Assembly (NCBI RefSeq): GCF_001017175.1
Contig: NZ_LCYG01000016.1
Location: forward strand, 1-64,000
Origin: Microvirga vignae
GTDB lineage: Bacteria > Pseudomonadota > Alphaproteobacteria > Rhizobiales > Beijerinckiaceae
DNA length: 64,000 bases
Direction of reading: 5' to 3'
Positions within the stretch are counted from its first letter, which is position 1. Each line of letters opens with the position of its first letter. The position numbers and the translations under genes were made by a program. Positions 38,568 through 47,267 of the stretch are shown here, one piece after another. A model generated the notes under the pieces. That model saw only the letters and a program-made list of their open reading frames with translations. It was not told where the DNA came from and made no database searches.

Positions 38568-39058
38568 CGGGGACGCTCCGCATCGGGGAAGAGGCCGATG
38601 ACCGGGTCAGGCCTCCTGGGGGTGGATGGAACCGGCGCGGAGGCCGGATTGCGGGTGGGAACGGGGCCAGGACGCTGCGCCAGCCAGCGGGCATAAGCCT
38701 TGGCCTCGGCTTCATCCTTGTCGGCGGCAGTGACCACATCGGCCAGCCTGAGTCCACGGCGGGCCAGCGTCCAGCGCCTGAGGCTGTTTGCCTCAAGGCC
38801 GATCAGCGCCTGCAGAAGCAGCATCGCCAGGGTGCCTGCAGCGTCATGGACGTTCAGCACCTGCATCAGCGCGCCGAAGGCGAAGACGAGCACGAGCACG
38901 CCTAAGCCAGCGAGCCAAAGGCGGTGGAAGAAGAACCACAGGAAGGTGAAGAAGAAAGCGCCCCAGGAGAACGCATCCTTCACGAGTTCCGCCTCTTCCA
39001 AAGCAGCCGGATCACCTGGCCGCACATCGCGCGGAAGGTGCAGGGTATAGGTGGTCAT
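38564..39058 (-). CDS. DUF2628 membrane protein in his operon
   Basis: This 164-residue protein has two hydrophobic regions (about residues 34-64, [20 protein letters not shown], and 75-92) and a cytosolic C-terminus rich in Pro and Arg. It matches the DUF2628 type that lies between hisB and hisH in many Rhizobiales. Its stop overlaps the hisH start, so it is transcribed with the histidine genes, but a role in histidine synthesis is not known. Confidence 0.88.
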   Translation of the reverse strand: MTTYTLHLPRDVRPGDPAALEEAELVKDAFSWGAFFFTFLWFFFHRLWLAGLGVLVLVFAFGALMQVLNVHDAAGTLAMLLLQALIGLEANSLRRWTLARRGLRLADVVTAADKDEAEAKAYARWLAQRPGPVPTRNPASAPVPSTPRRPDPVIGLFPDAERPR

Positions 39059-39129
39059 GGCGTCGTTTCCTCAAACCTCGTCCAGCAAGGCGGGACTAAT
39101 CCGGCCGGACAAGGGTCTCTTGATTAAAC

Positions 39130-39720
39130 TTAGAGCGTGCCCTTGGTGGAGGGAACGCGCCCCTCTTCCCTTGGGTCCACGGTGACGGCCTGACGCAAGG
39201 CACGTGCCAAACCCTTGAAGCAGCTCTCGGCGATGTGGTGGCTGTTCTCCCCGTAGAGCGTCTCCACGTGGAGGGTCAGCCCCGCCTGCACGGCGAAGGC
39301 CTGGAAGAACTCGCGCACCAGCTCGGTGTCGAATACGCCGATCTTCTCCGTGGGGAAGGAGGTGCGGAAGACCAGGAAGGGGCGGCCGGAAATATCGAGC
39401 GCGATCCGCGTCAGCGTCTCGTCCATCGGCAGATGGATGTCCGCATAGCGGGTGATGCCCTTTTTATCGCCAAGCGCCTTCAGGATGGCCTGGCCCAACG
39501 CGATGCCCGTGTCCTCCGTCGTATGATGCTGGTCCACATGCAGGTCGCCCGTCACCTTCACGGTCAGGTCGAAGAGACCGTGGCGGGCAAAGAGTTCCAG
39601 CATATGGTCGAGGAAGCCGACCCCCGTGGAGATCTCGGCCTTGCCGGTGCCATCGAGGGCAATCGACACGGCAACATCGGTCTCGGCGGTGCGACGGCTG
39701 ACGCTCGCGGAGCGCATCAT
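39130..39720 (-). CDS. hisB: Imidazoleglycerol-phosphate dehydratase
   Basis: This 196-residue manganese enzyme catalyses the sixth step of histidine synthesis. The metal-binding signatures are [28 protein letters not shown] and, near the end, [20 protein letters not shown]. It is the dehydratase only, without the phosphatase domain fused in E. coli. It is first in the hisB-DUF2628-hisH-hisA-hisF-hisE-coaA run and divergent from hslV. Confidence 0.98.
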   Translation of the reverse strand: MMRSASVSRRTAETDVAVSIALDGTGKAEISTGVGFLDHMLELFARHGLFDLTVKVTGDLHVDQHHTTEDTGIALGQAILKALGDKKGITRYADIHLPMDETLTRIALDISGRPFLVFRTSFPTEKIGVFDTELVREFFQAFAVQAGLTLHVETLYGENSHHIAESCFKGLARALRQAVTVDPREEGRVPSTKGTL

Positions 39721-39863
39721 GAGTGTCCTTTGCGGAGAGTGAGACGCACGCCTTCTACCAAGACCGCGCGAGAAACGCTACCCGCGTTGCTTTTGCCCGT
39801 TGAGTGATTAAGTCAGGGTTCGAACGGTTTTTAACCCCCTCCCCGTCCGCTGGAGTTCGCCTC

Positions 39864-40421
39864 GTGTCCGAAGACGCCACCCCCCGCAGCATGCATGCCA
39901 CCACGATCCTCATGGTCCGCAAAGGCAATCGCGTCGTCATCGGCGGCGACGGCCAGGTCAGCTTGGGTCAGACCATCGTGAAGGGCAATGCGCGAAAGGT
40001 GCGCCGCCTGTCCAAGGGCGGAGTCATCGGCGGCTTTGCAGGCTCGACGGCCGATGCCTTCACCCTCTTCGAGCGGCTGGAGGCCAAGCTCGAGCAATAT
40101 CCCGGCCAGCTCACCCGCGCCTGCGTGGAGCTGACGAAGGACTGGCGGACGGACCGTTATCTGCGCCGCCTGGAAGCGATGATGCTCGTTGCCGACAGGG
40201 AGGTGGGCCTTCTGCTCTCGGGTGCCGGCGACGTGCTGGAACCGGAAAACGGCATCGCCGCCATCGGATCAGGCGGCAATTACGCGCTCGCCGCCGCGCG
40301 GGCACTCGCCGACGGCGACCTGGACGCGGAGACGATCGTCCGCCGTTCCCTCGCGATCGCGGCCGAGATCTGCGTCTACACGAATTCAAACATCGTCATC
40401 GAGACATTGAATGAAACCTGA
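39864..40421 (+). CDS. hslV: ATP-dependent protease subunit HslV
   Basis: This proteasome-like peptidase of 185 residues has a short propeptide that ends before the catalytic Thr in [23 protein letters not shown] and [11 protein letters not shown] are family motifs. The GTG start at 39864 has GGAG eight bases before it; in-frame upstream starts would give an abnormally long propeptide. hslU follows, but 138 bases containing a family B repeat separate them. Confidence 0.96.
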   Translation: MSEDATPRSMHATTILMVRKGNRVVIGGDGQVSLGQTIVKGNARKVRRLSKGGVIGGFAGSTADAFTLFERLEAKLEQYPGQLTRACVELTKDWRTDRYLRRLEAMMLVADREVGLLLSGAGDVLEPENGIAAIGSGGNYALAAARALADGDLDAETIVRRSLAIAAEICVYTNSNIVIETLNET

Positions 40422-40427
40422 TTGCCC

Positions 40428-40534
40428 GTCATGGCCGTCCTCGGACTTGATCCGAGGCTCGTCCCGGCTATCCACGTCTTGGAAACTCCACGTCGAAGGA
40501 GACGTGGATCCCCGGAACAAGTCCGGGGATGACG
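40428..40534. repeat. Family B repeat between hslV and hslU
   Basis: GTCATGGCCGTCCTCGGACT with GATCCGAGG, then CCACGTCTTGG, and an inverted half with GACGTGGATCCCCGG and TCCGGGGATGACG. It is embedded inside a two-gene operon. Confidence 0.75.
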
Positions 40535-40559
40535 ACAACACCCTGGGCCAAAGCATATC

Positions 40560-41870
40560 ATGACCACATTCTCTCCCCGCGAAATCGTTTCCGAACTCGA
40601 CCGTTACATCGTCGGCCAGAATGACGCGAAGCGCGCTGTCGCGATCGCTTTGCGCAACCGCTGGCGGCGTCAGCAGCTCGAAGGCTCGCTGCGTGAAGAG
40701 GTGGCGCCGAAGAACATTCTGATGATCGGTCCCACCGGCTGCGGCAAGACGGAGATCTCCCGCCGCCTCGCCAAGCTCGCAGGCGCGCCCTTCATCAAGG
40801 TCGAGGCGACGAAGTTCACGGAAGTGGGCTATGTGGGCCGGGACGTGGAGCAGATCGTGCGTGATCTGGTCGAGATCGGCATCGGCCTCGTGAAGGACGA
40901 GCGTCGCCGTCAGGTGCAGGCCAAGGCGCATGTAGCAGCGGAAGAGCGCGTGCTCGACGCGCTCGTCGGCGCCACCGCCAGTGTCGCGACGCGCGATGCG
41001 TTCCGCCGGAAGTTGCGCAACAACGAGCTCGACGACAAGGAAATCGAGATCGAGCTGCAGCAGTCGGGCGGGGGCGGCATGCCCTTCTTCGAGATTCCCG
41101 GTATGCCGGGCGCATCGGTGGGCGCAATCAATCTCTCCGACATGTTCGGCAAGGCTTTCGGCGGCCAGCGCAAGACGCGCCGCACCACCGTGCAGGAAGC
41201 CTATGAGCCGCTGGTCACGGAAGAGGCCGACAAGATGCTCGACCAGGATGCCATCGTCCAGGAAGCCCTGCGTCAGGTGGAGAACAACGGCATCGTCTTC
41301 CTCGACGAGATCGACAAGATCTGCGCCCGCGAAGGCCGGTCCGGTGCCGACGTGTCACGCGAAGGCGTGCAGCGCGATCTGCTGCCGCTGATCGAAGGCA
41401 CCACCGTTTCCACCAAGTATGGACCGGTGAAGACGGACCACATTCTCTTCATCGCGTCGGGCGCGTTCCACGTCTCGAAGCCCTCGGATCTGCTGCCCGA
41501 ATTGCAGGGTCGTCTGCCGATCCGCGTGGAGCTTTCGCCGCTCACCGTGGAGGATTTCAAACGAATCCTCACCGAGACGGAAGCGAGCCTCATCAAGCAA
41601 TCCGTGGCGCTGATGAAGACGGAAGGCGTGGGTCTGGTGTTCACGGAAGATGCCATCGATGCGCTCGCGCAGGTCGCGGTCGAAGTGAACAACACCGTCG
41701 AAAACATCGGCGCGCGTCGCCTGCAGACGGTGCTGGAGCGCGTGCTGGACGACGTGTCCTTCACCGCGCCGGATCGTTCGGGCGAAACGGTGACGATCAC
41801 GGCGGAGTACGTGCGCGGTGAGGTGGAGTCTCTCGCCAAGAACACGGATCTGAGCCGGTTCATTCTCTAA
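40560..41870 (+). CDS. hslU: ATP-dependent protease ATPase subunit HslU
   Basis: This 436-residue AAA+ unfoldase feeds substrates to HslV. The P-loop GPTGCGKT is at residues 57-64, with the GYVGRDVE pore loop. The I domain is at about 110-240. Walker B is [10 protein letters not shown], and the C-terminal tail, inserted between HslV subunits, ends in DLSRFIL. The length matches the family. Confidence 0.98.
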   Translation: MTTFSPREIVSELDRYIVGQNDAKRAVAIALRNRWRRQQLEGSLREEVAPKNILMIGPTGCGKTEISRRLAKLAGAPFIKVEATKFTEVGYVGRDVEQIVRDLVEIGIGLVKDERRRQVQAKAHVAAEERVLDALVGATASVATRDAFRRKLRNNELDDKEIEIELQQSGGGGMPFFEIPGMPGASVGAINLSDMFGKAFGGQRKTRRTTVQEAYEPLVTEEADKMLDQDAIVQEALRQVENNGIVFLDEIDKICAREGRSGADVSREGVQRDLLPLIEGTTVSTKYGPVKTDHILFIASGAFHVSKPSDLLPELQGRLPIRVELSPLTVEDFKRILTETEASLIKQSVALMKTEGVGLVFTEDAIDALAQVAVEVNNTVENIGARRLQTVLERVLDDVSFTAPDRSGETVTITAEYVRGEVESLAKNTDLSRFIL

Positions 41871-41876
41871 CACTCG

Positions 41877-41990
41877 CCGTGGTCATGGCCGTCCCCGGAC
41901 TTGATCCGGGGATCTGTCCCGGCCATCGCGATCAGAAATGCGTCTCACCTCATTCGAGCGAGATCACCGGCACAAGGCCGGTGATGACGG
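41877..41990. repeat. Family B intergenic repeat
   Basis: GTCATGGCCGTCCCCGGACT with TGATCCGGGGATC, then CCCGGCCATCGCGATC, and a right half CACCGGCACAAGGCCGGTG followed by ATGACGG. It lies between hslU and the endonuclease III homologue. Confidence 0.8.
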
Positions 41991-42044
41991 AGAGGTGAGC
42001 AGGGCGTGAGGGAACCGCAAGCTCCCTCCCCGGCTTGAAAGCCC

Positions 42045-42791
42045 ATGAATTCGGAGCTGCAGGATCTGAAAGCGAAGTCGCTCGCCATTCACGAGCGCCT
42101 TTGTGCGGTTTATGGCTGTCCAATCCCCTACTTCCACTCTTTCGATCCGCTGAGCGAGCTGATCTCCTCGCTTCTCTCCCATCGCACTCGCAATGCGGAT
42201 TCCGGTCGCGCCTTCAAGGCGCTGCGGGCGCGCTATGCGGATTGGAACGCATTGATGAATGCGCCAACGGAGGAGGTGGAAGAAGCGGTCCAAGGCGTGA
42301 CCTGGCCCGAGCAGAAGGCACCGCGGCTGCAGGCGGTGCTGCGCGCCATCGAGGAGCGGCATGGCATCCTCTCCCTCGACTTCTTGCAAGACATGCCGAT
42401 AGAGGAAGCGCGTACCTGGCTCGAGGGCATTCCTGGCGTCGGACCGAAGACGAGCGCTGCCGTCCTGTCTTTCTCCACCTTGCGGAAGGCCGCGCTGCCG
42501 GTCGACAGTCACCATCACCGGGTCGCGGTCCGCACCGGGTTGATTGCCCGCAACGTGGCGGTCGGACCTTCGCATGCGGTTCTCTTCGCCCTGCTCCCGT
42601 CCGATTGGGACGCGCAAACCGTCTACGACAATCATGAAGTGATGATGTTGCATGGGCAGCGCTGCTGCTTCTTCAACAATCCCGCCTGCGGACGCTGCGC
42701 CATTCTCGATCTCTGTCCCACCGGACAGGCCCGGATGCCGGAGGGCCGTACAGCTTCTCCCATCTCGCGAGAGGGAGGGATGCCCCGATAG
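42045..42791 (+). CDS. Endonuclease III-family DNA glycosylase/AP lyase
   Basis: This 248-residue helix-hairpin-helix glycosylase has LEGIPGVGPKTSAAVL carrying the hairpin and the catalytic Lys. The essential Asp lies in LPVDSHHHRVA. A C-terminal [4Fe-4S] loop has Cys spacing X6-X2-X5 (CFFNNPACGRC then AILDLC). Compared with classical Nth the region after the hairpin diverges, so it belongs to a subgroup whose substrate range is uncertain. It follows hslVU and a repeat, and precedes the BA14K gene. Confidence 0.88.
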   Translation: MNSELQDLKAKSLAIHERLCAVYGCPIPYFHSFDPLSELISSLLSHRTRNADSGRAFKALRARYADWNALMNAPTEEVEEAVQGVTWPEQKAPRLQAVLRAIEERHGILSLDFLQDMPIEEARTWLEGIPGVGPKTSAAVLSFSTLRKAALPVDSHHHRVAVRTGLIARNVAVGPSHAVLFALLPSDWDAQTVYDNHEVMMLHGQRCCFFNNPACGRCAILDLCPTGQARMPEGRTASPISREGGMPR

Positions 42792-42841
42792 GAAAGGTCT
42801 CACGTTTTCGCGAGGGCCGTTAGCCAAAAATGCCGCGCTTC

Positions 42842-42866
42842 GGAACGACATCCTGTGTGATGCGTT
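42842..42866 (+). promoter_or_regulatory. EcfG-type general stress promoter
   Basis: GGAAC, 16 bases, CGTT is a perfect match to the alphaproteobacterial general stress sigma factor EcfG consensus. The -10 element ends 41 bases before the BA14K start. Confidence 0.75.
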
Positions 42867-42907
42867 CGCCTCACAACCCAGACGGAACCTCTTGGAGGAG
42901 TTACCTC

Positions 42908-43372
42908 ATGCGTAAGATGCTCATGGCTTTCGCCGCTACTGCCGCGCTCGGCACCTTCGGTCTCACAGCACCTGCATCGGCTGCCGAGACGCAGACCGCT
43001 CCCGTGAACGAGCTCGTCGCCGCGATTCAGAAAGGCGATGTGAATTCCGACTACGTGCAGTATCGTCGTCGCTACGTGGAACGCCGGTACTATCCGAGCA
43101 ACCGCTATGTGGAACGCCGCTACTACGACCGTCCTTATTATGGCCGGCGCTATGGCTACTACCGTCGTGACCGCGGCGATGCGCTGGCCGCCGGCGCTCT
43201 GGGCCTCGCCACGGGTGCCATCATCGGCGGCGCAATCGCTCAGTCGCAGGCTCAGGCCGCTCCGGCCTACGGCAGCAACGTTCAGGCCTATTGCGCGCAG
43301 CGCTACCGCTCCTACGATCCGGCCTCAGGCACCTATCTGGGCTATGACGGCTTGCGTCATCCCTGCCCCTGA
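42908..43372 (+). CDS. BA14K-family envelope protein
   Basis: This 154-residue exported protein has a signal peptide at 1-28 (AFAATAALGTFGL, cleavage near ASAA). A Tyr/Arg-rich region at about 55-92 contains RYVERRYY twice. A hydrophobic glycine-rich helix follows (about 94-115, GALGLATGAIIGGAIA). The BA14K C-terminus is YCAQRYRSYDPASGTYLGY followed by DGLRHPC. Brucella BA14K is an immunoreactive protein needed for normal LPS. The ATG has GGAGGAG upstream. It is probably stress-induced, given the EcfG-type promoter, and ends with a clear terminator. Confidence 0.9.
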   Translation: MRKMLMAFAATAALGTFGLTAPASAAETQTAPVNELVAAIQKGDVNSDYVQYRRRYVERRYYPSNRYVERRYYDRPYYGRRYGYYRRDRGDALAAGALGLATGAIIGGAIAQSQAQAAPAYGSNVQAYCAQRYRSYDPASGTYLGYDGLRHPCP

Positions 43373-43394
43373 TCTTCGATAAAGTCCAATGTGC

Positions 43395-43426
43395 AAGGGA
43401 GCCTTCCTGGAGGGCTCCCTTCCTTT
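43395..43426 (+). terminator. Rho-independent terminator of the BA14K gene
   Basis: A 9-bp stem AAGGGAGCC/GGCTCCCTT with a nine-base loop is followed by CCTTTT. It lies 22 bases after the stop. Confidence 0.85.
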
Positions 43427-43566
43427 TGACCTCTTACCCAATCAGGGCCCGTGGGATCAGATGATGGTGAAGCCCGAGTACGTAAGGGCCTTGTTGGTGA
43501 ACCGGGCAAGCAGCACCTACGCTCTCACCAAACGTTCACTCTGTTCGCCACATGTCAAGGATCTGC

Positions 43567-45225
43567 TCAGACAACGACGAAGTCGTTATAGGCGATGGCC
43601 TTGTTCGCGCCGACATTGGCGAACACCACCTGACCACCCGCGGCATTGCCGTTGGAATCGTACCACAGGTTACCGGTCGCCTTGTCGTAGCCGATATAGT
43701 CGTTGGCATCGAGCGCCTTGCTGCTGATCTTGAAGAAGCTCGAGCTGAGCGTGCCGGTCTTCGTCAGCTTCGTGAAGTACCTGTTCTCCAGCTGGATCGT
43801 GTCATAGGTCGCACTCCAGTCCATGATCCGATCCTTGTTGGAACTGCTGTTCAGGGCCGTGTTGAACACGAAGATGTCGCGTCCGGTGCCCGTGCCGCCA
43901 TAGAGCACGTCATTGCCGGCTCCGCCATAGATCTTGTTGCTTGCGGCATTACCTTTGATCACATTGGCCAGTGTGTTGCCGGTGAGGTTGATCGCGGCGG
44001 AGCCATAGGCATAGAGCTGCTCCACGGAAGCGGCCAGCGTGAGGCTGATGCTGGTGTAGACCCTGTCAGCCGTGCCGCCCGAGGAGGTCTCGATCACCCG
44101 GTCGCCCGTGTTGTCGACATAGCAGATGTCGTTGCCCGCTCCTCCCGTCATCCGGTCGGCGCCGCTGCTACCGTTCAGCGTGTCGTTGCCGCTACCGCCG
44201 CTGAGCGTATTGGCGGCCGTATTCCCCGCAATGCGATCGTTGCCGCTGCCCCCAACAGCATTCTCGATCAAAGAACGGACATCACCTAGGAATAAGCGTG
44301 CATTGGCGACGTTGCCGGGCGCCAACCGGACATTCGGACCGGCGTCGAGATCGGTCACCTGCGCTAGGCTGAAGGTGGAAAAAGCGCCTGGTTGCAGATT
44401 GATGATGAGATTGGTGCTATAGGCAGACAAGTCATAAGTGTCGATGCCGTTGCCGTCCCAGACGGTCATGAAGATTTTAGCGCTTTCGGGAATTCCCCAG
44501 CTTACGCCGTCGACCGTGAACTCGCCGCTCGTCGGGTTCCACCGATAGGTCGTATTGCCTGCATTGGTGTTGAAATTGGCCCCGTACATATACTGCAGGG
44601 CGGCAATATCATTCTGCATGTACGTGGTTGGATTCCCGTTATCCGTTGGTCCCTGTACACCATTATCGACAGATGCACCGACATAACTCCGGTACGTCAT
44701 GAGGGAATAACTCCACGTATCCTCATTCGTGGGAAGCGCACCGGGAGTTGTCTGATTAACCCCGTTCGGGTCATGTCCATGCTTCAAGCCCAGCGTATGA
44801 CCAAGCTCATGCATGATCGTCGCCAAACCCCAATTACCGATCTTGGGGGTCGTATAATTCGGCCCACCATTGGGATTCATCCAGATGTCGCCATCCATAG
44901 GCAAGCCCATAGGGAAATAACCGTGGGCCGTCGGCGAAGCTGAGGTCATGGAGAACCGAATGCTTCCATGATTGTCCGCTGTTTCCTCAATTTCGTTGAA
45001 CTGTAAGTTGGTATAGCTGCTGATATAAAACAGAGCATAACGGAGAGCCGATTGCTGCGTTTCGTTTACCGGCTGGAAATTGTTATCAGGTTCTCCTATG
45101 CCGTAATCCGCCCCATACAAAGAAGCGAACTGAGGAAAGCTGAAATCTAGAGTCGTTAGATCCCATTTGACGGTGCTCAAGAGGCCATCAATGGACTGAT
45201 TTCCACTCAGTTGGACGGTTGACAT
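43567..45225 (-). CDS. Serralysin-type secreted zinc protease with RTX repeats
   Basis: This 552-residue M10B metalloprotease binds zinc through HELGHTLGLKH (His139, Glu140, His143, His149), with a Met-turn at Met176 in SLMTYRSY. The peptidase domain covers about residues 20-250. The C-terminal half has calcium-binding RTX nonapeptides (GGSGNDRIAG, GGSGNDTLNG, GGAGND) and a last domain ending in hydrophobic DFVVV, a type I secretion signal as in serralysins. It has no signal peptide. No ABC/MFP/TolC secretion genes and no inhibitor gene are next to it. The N-terminal half is visibly less GC-rich than neighbours, which hints at transfer. Confidence 0.92.
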   Translation of the reverse strand: MSTVQLSGNQSIDGLLSTVKWDLTTLDFSFPQFASLYGADYGIGEPDNNFQPVNETQQSALRYALFYISSYTNLQFNEIEETADNHGSIRFSMTSASPTAHGYFPMGLPMDGDIWMNPNGGPNYTTPKIGNWGLATIMHELGHTLGLKHGHDPNGVNQTTPGALPTNEDTWSYSLMTYRSYVGASVDNGVQGPTDNGNPTTYMQNDIAALQYMYGANFNTNAGNTTYRWNPTSGEFTVDGVSWGIPESAKIFMTVWDGNGIDTYDLSAYSTNLIINLQPGAFSTFSLAQVTDLDAGPNVRLAPGNVANARLFLGDVRSLIENAVGGSGNDRIAGNTAANTLSGGSGNDTLNGSSGADRMTGGAGNDICYVDNTGDRVIETSSGGTADRVYTSISLTLAASVEQLYAYGSAAINLTGNTLANVIKGNAASNKIYGGAGNDVLYGGTGTGRDIFVFNTALNSSSNKDRIMDWSATYDTIQLENRYFTKLTKTGTLSSSFFKISSKALDANDYIGYDKATGNLWYDSNGNAAGGQVVFANVGANKAIAYNDFVVV

Positions 45226-45317
45226 CAGGCTCTCCTGCAGATCTATAAGATAATAACATTACATAAATCTTAGCTGAAAAAAAGCCTGTGTCCTGCCCCT
45301 GAATTTGCCGTCCCTAA

Positions 45318-45668
45318 TTATTTCGCCGCAACAACCGCGATCTCGACCTTGAAGGGCGGAGCTGCCAGTTTCGCCTCGACGGTGGCGCGGGCGGGCGTAT
45401 TGCCAGGAGAGACCCAGGCATCCCACACGGCGTTCATCTCCTGGAACGTGTTCATGTCGGTCAGCCAGATATTGGCCATCAGGATCTTCGATTTGTCGGT
45501 TCCGGCCTCCGCCAGCAGGCTTTCGATGATCGCGAGAATTTCCGTCGTCTGCTCGGTGACGCTCTTGCCCGCGGCCTGGTCGGCGACCTGGCCTGCGAGA
45601 TAGACCGTGCTGCCGTGAACGACGGCGCCGCTCATGCGGGGACCGGGCTTGATGCGTTGAATCGTCAT
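45318..45668 (-). CDS. RidA-family protein
   Basis: This 116-residue YjgF/RidA-fold protein forms trimers and, in the archetype, hydrolyses reactive enamine/imine intermediates from PLP enzymes. Visible strings are VYLAGQVADQ, ILMANIWLTDMNTFQEMN and TPARATVEAKLAAPPFKVEI with the substrate-binding Arg. The last resembles RidA, but without the strict RidA signature, so it may be a Rid2-7 subfamily member. It stands alone, with 91 bases to the protease gene. Confidence 0.9.
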   Translation of the reverse strand: MTIQRIKPGPRMSGAVVHGSTVYLAGQVADQAAGKSVTEQTTEILAIIESLLAEAGTDKSKILMANIWLTDMNTFQEMNAVWDAWVSPGNTPARATVEAKLAAPPFKVEIAVVAAK

Positions 45669-45846
45669 GATATGCCCCTTCTCAAAACATATGCCCGCTT
45701 GTCCGATGTGTGAGCATCGTGGTCAAGAGGCCTCTCGGGAACATTGCTGTTGGAGGAGGCGACACCAGACACGCCGATTATCATCTTCAGGTTGCAAAAA
45801 TCGAACTCGACCTTTACCGATAGGATATATAGTGGCGAGGTCGAGA

Positions 45847-46260
45847 ATGGCGAAGAAGAGTCCCGATGCCGGCGACAGACATGTCGGCATGCGCATTCGG
45901 ATGCGGCGCACGCTTTTGGGCATGAGCCAGGAACGTCTGGGAGAGCTTCTTGGGGTTACTTTCTAACAAGTTCAGAAATACGAGAAGGGGACCAATCGCA
46001 TAGGCACCGGCCGGCTCATCAATGTCGCAGAGGCTTTGAACGTCCCAATAACGTATTTCTTTGAAGGATATACGAATGTCGCCTCCGGCGACAATGTCGG
46101 AGGCGATCTTTCGCAGATAATGACGACGCGCGAGGGTCTTGCCTTGGCGCGAGCCTTTGCCCGGATCACAGATCCAACCATCCGCCAGAGCTTCGTCAGT
46201 ATGGCTGAGGCCATTGCCCGTATGACGCCTTCATCGGCAGCGATTGAATCCTTACCGTAA
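45847..46260 (+). pseudogene. XRE-family regulator (PraR-like) broken by a TAA codon
   Basis: Reading one frame from ATG 45847 to the TAA at 46258 gives a 137-codon helix-turn-helix protein. It has HVGMRIRMRRTLLGMSQERL, GELLGVTF, then TAA at 45964-45966, then QVQKYEKGTNRIGTGRL and a C-terminal domain (LARAFARITDPTIRQSF). In the family the interrupted place reads TFQQVQKYEKG, so the stop is one base (CAA to TAA) from the expected Gln. Without it the gene would be intact. The family includes PraR of Rhizobium and Azorhizobium, which represses quorum-sensing regulators. The gene converges with the luxI operon, which makes its loss interesting. Confidence 0.85.
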
Positions 46261-46300
46261 AGGCAGGCGATGAGAGCTCTGCACTGAGCTTCCCAGACTC

Positions 46301-46552
46301 TCATGATCGAGTGGCACGACCTTTCTGGCTTTTGGACCTCGTATTCTTTGACACTCGGCTCCGAACTGTATGCTCTTCGCCCCAACCAATCGCATCGGGT
46401 AATTTTCGTGCGGCGTCCAAAGCTTGGGCGAGGCCTTTCACGGACTTGATTTCCTCCGGTGAAAAGCTCCGGATGATGTCGATAGCTTGAGCCCAAAACT
46501 GGAGAATGATGATCTCCTTCTCAGGGCTGATTTTGATGGATTGGCGCGTCAT
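46301..46552 (-). CDS. Small unknown protein encoded directly after luxI
   Basis: I do not recognise this 83-residue product. Residues 1-60 look helical (EKEIIILQFWAQAIDIIR, then SPEEIKSVKGLAQALDAAR), and residues 64-83 are strongly basic (KNTRSKSQKGR). It has no signal peptide or membrane helix. Its start lies 3 bases after the luxI stop on the same strand, so it is almost certainly co-transcribed and possibly coupled. It might modulate LuxR or bind nucleic acid; this is inference from position and charge only. Confidence 0.65.
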   Translation of the reverse strand: MTRQSIKISPEKEIIILQFWAQAIDIIRSFSPEEIKSVKGLAQALDAARKLPDAIGWGEEHTVRSRVSKNTRSKSQKGRATRS

Positions 46553-46555
46553 CGT

Positions 46556-47191
46556 TCACCCTGCGAGACGCATTGGCCTGGTCTGTTGCGGTTGAATCAG
46601 GACACGGCGGCTGTCACCTCGCATCTCCTGAAGGCGCAGCAAAGTGCGCCGATCAAAAGACGCTGTCACGGCGACGACATCCTGACCGCCCACTGATTGC
46701 GGCAGCCCGAGCGGAATGGTTCGAAAATGAAGCTGCACAAGCCGCAAGAGCCATAGTGGATTCATTTCGATAATGATGGTGTTGATCCCGCTCTCCAGGC
46801 CCCACTCCACAATACCCGAAAGCAGTGCATTGGCGACCGGACTGAGCGCTCTGCCTCGTTCGCGATGTGCTGGGTCAACGCAGTAACGCGTCCATTCCCA
46901 AATATGCGCACCAACAGGACGCTCGTCCTCGCATAATTGCGGTAAGATATCGGAAAGCAGGTGCGGCCGAGTCGAAGGCAACATACGCTGATAGCCCAGC
47001 ACCTTTCCATCGGCGACGCAGAGCATATGGACGGCATGTTCATTGTCGAACTGATCAATCTCGCGCCCGTCCGGCTTGGCCAAATCAGTCCATTTCATTT
47101 CATCGACAAAAATGCGGTGGCGCAGCCGATAGGCCTGTTCCATTTCATCCTGATAGAGATGGATATTCTGTGGTGTTACGATGTGGATCAC
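46556..47191 (-). CDS. Acyl-homoserine-lactone synthase, LuxI family
   Basis: This synthase makes an N-acyl-homoserine lactone signal from SAM and an acyl donor. The invariant LuxI residues are present: Arg, Phe and Trp in YRLRHRIFVDEMKW, the acidic residues in EIDQFDNEHAVH, Arg in GYQRMLPSTRP and the Glu/Arg of IWEWTRYCVDP. The start GTG at 47191 (IHIVTPQNIHLYQ) has GAAGGGGG just before it; an in-frame ATG at 47245 would add 18 residues over the putative operator side. The product is about 211 residues. The acyl chain length is not predictable. It lies 76 bases after luxR. Confidence 0.93.
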   Translation of the reverse strand: MIHIVTPQNIHLYQDEMEQAYRLRHRIFVDEMKWTDLAKPDGREIDQFDNEHAVHMLCVADGKVLGYQRMLPSTRPHLLSDILPQLCEDERPVGAHIWEWTRYCVDPAHRERGRALSPVANALLSGIVEWGLESGINTIIIEMNPLWLLRLVQLHFRTIPLGLPQSVGGQDVVAVTASFDRRTLLRLQEMRGDSRRVLIQPQQTRPMRLAG

Positions 47192-47248
47192 TATCGCCCC
47201 CTTCGTTTGCGATGGGGGCATTGTGCCGATACGCCGAAACCACAAAAA

Positions 47249-47264
47249 GTACGCTTTTCCGTAC
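47249..47264. promoter_or_regulatory. Inverted repeat in the luxR-luxI gap, possible lux box
   Basis: GTACG-CTTTTC-CGTAC is a perfect 5-bp dyad, weakly extended by flanking AAA/TTT. It lies 57-72 bases upstream of the chosen luxI start. It does not match the classical CTG-N10-CAG lux box, so it is only a candidate LuxR operator. Confidence 0.45.
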
Positions 47265-47267
47265 CCT

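Noticed and set aside
39810..39840. CAGGGTTCGAAC resembling a tRNA T-arm upstream of hslV
   Set aside because: No acceptor stem, D-arm or anticodon arm can be placed around it; it is the hslV leader.
46036..46260. A separate 74-residue gene starting MNVPITYFF
   Set aside because: It is the continuation of the interrupted XRE gene in the same frame, and its start codon is an internal Met with no ribosome-binding site.
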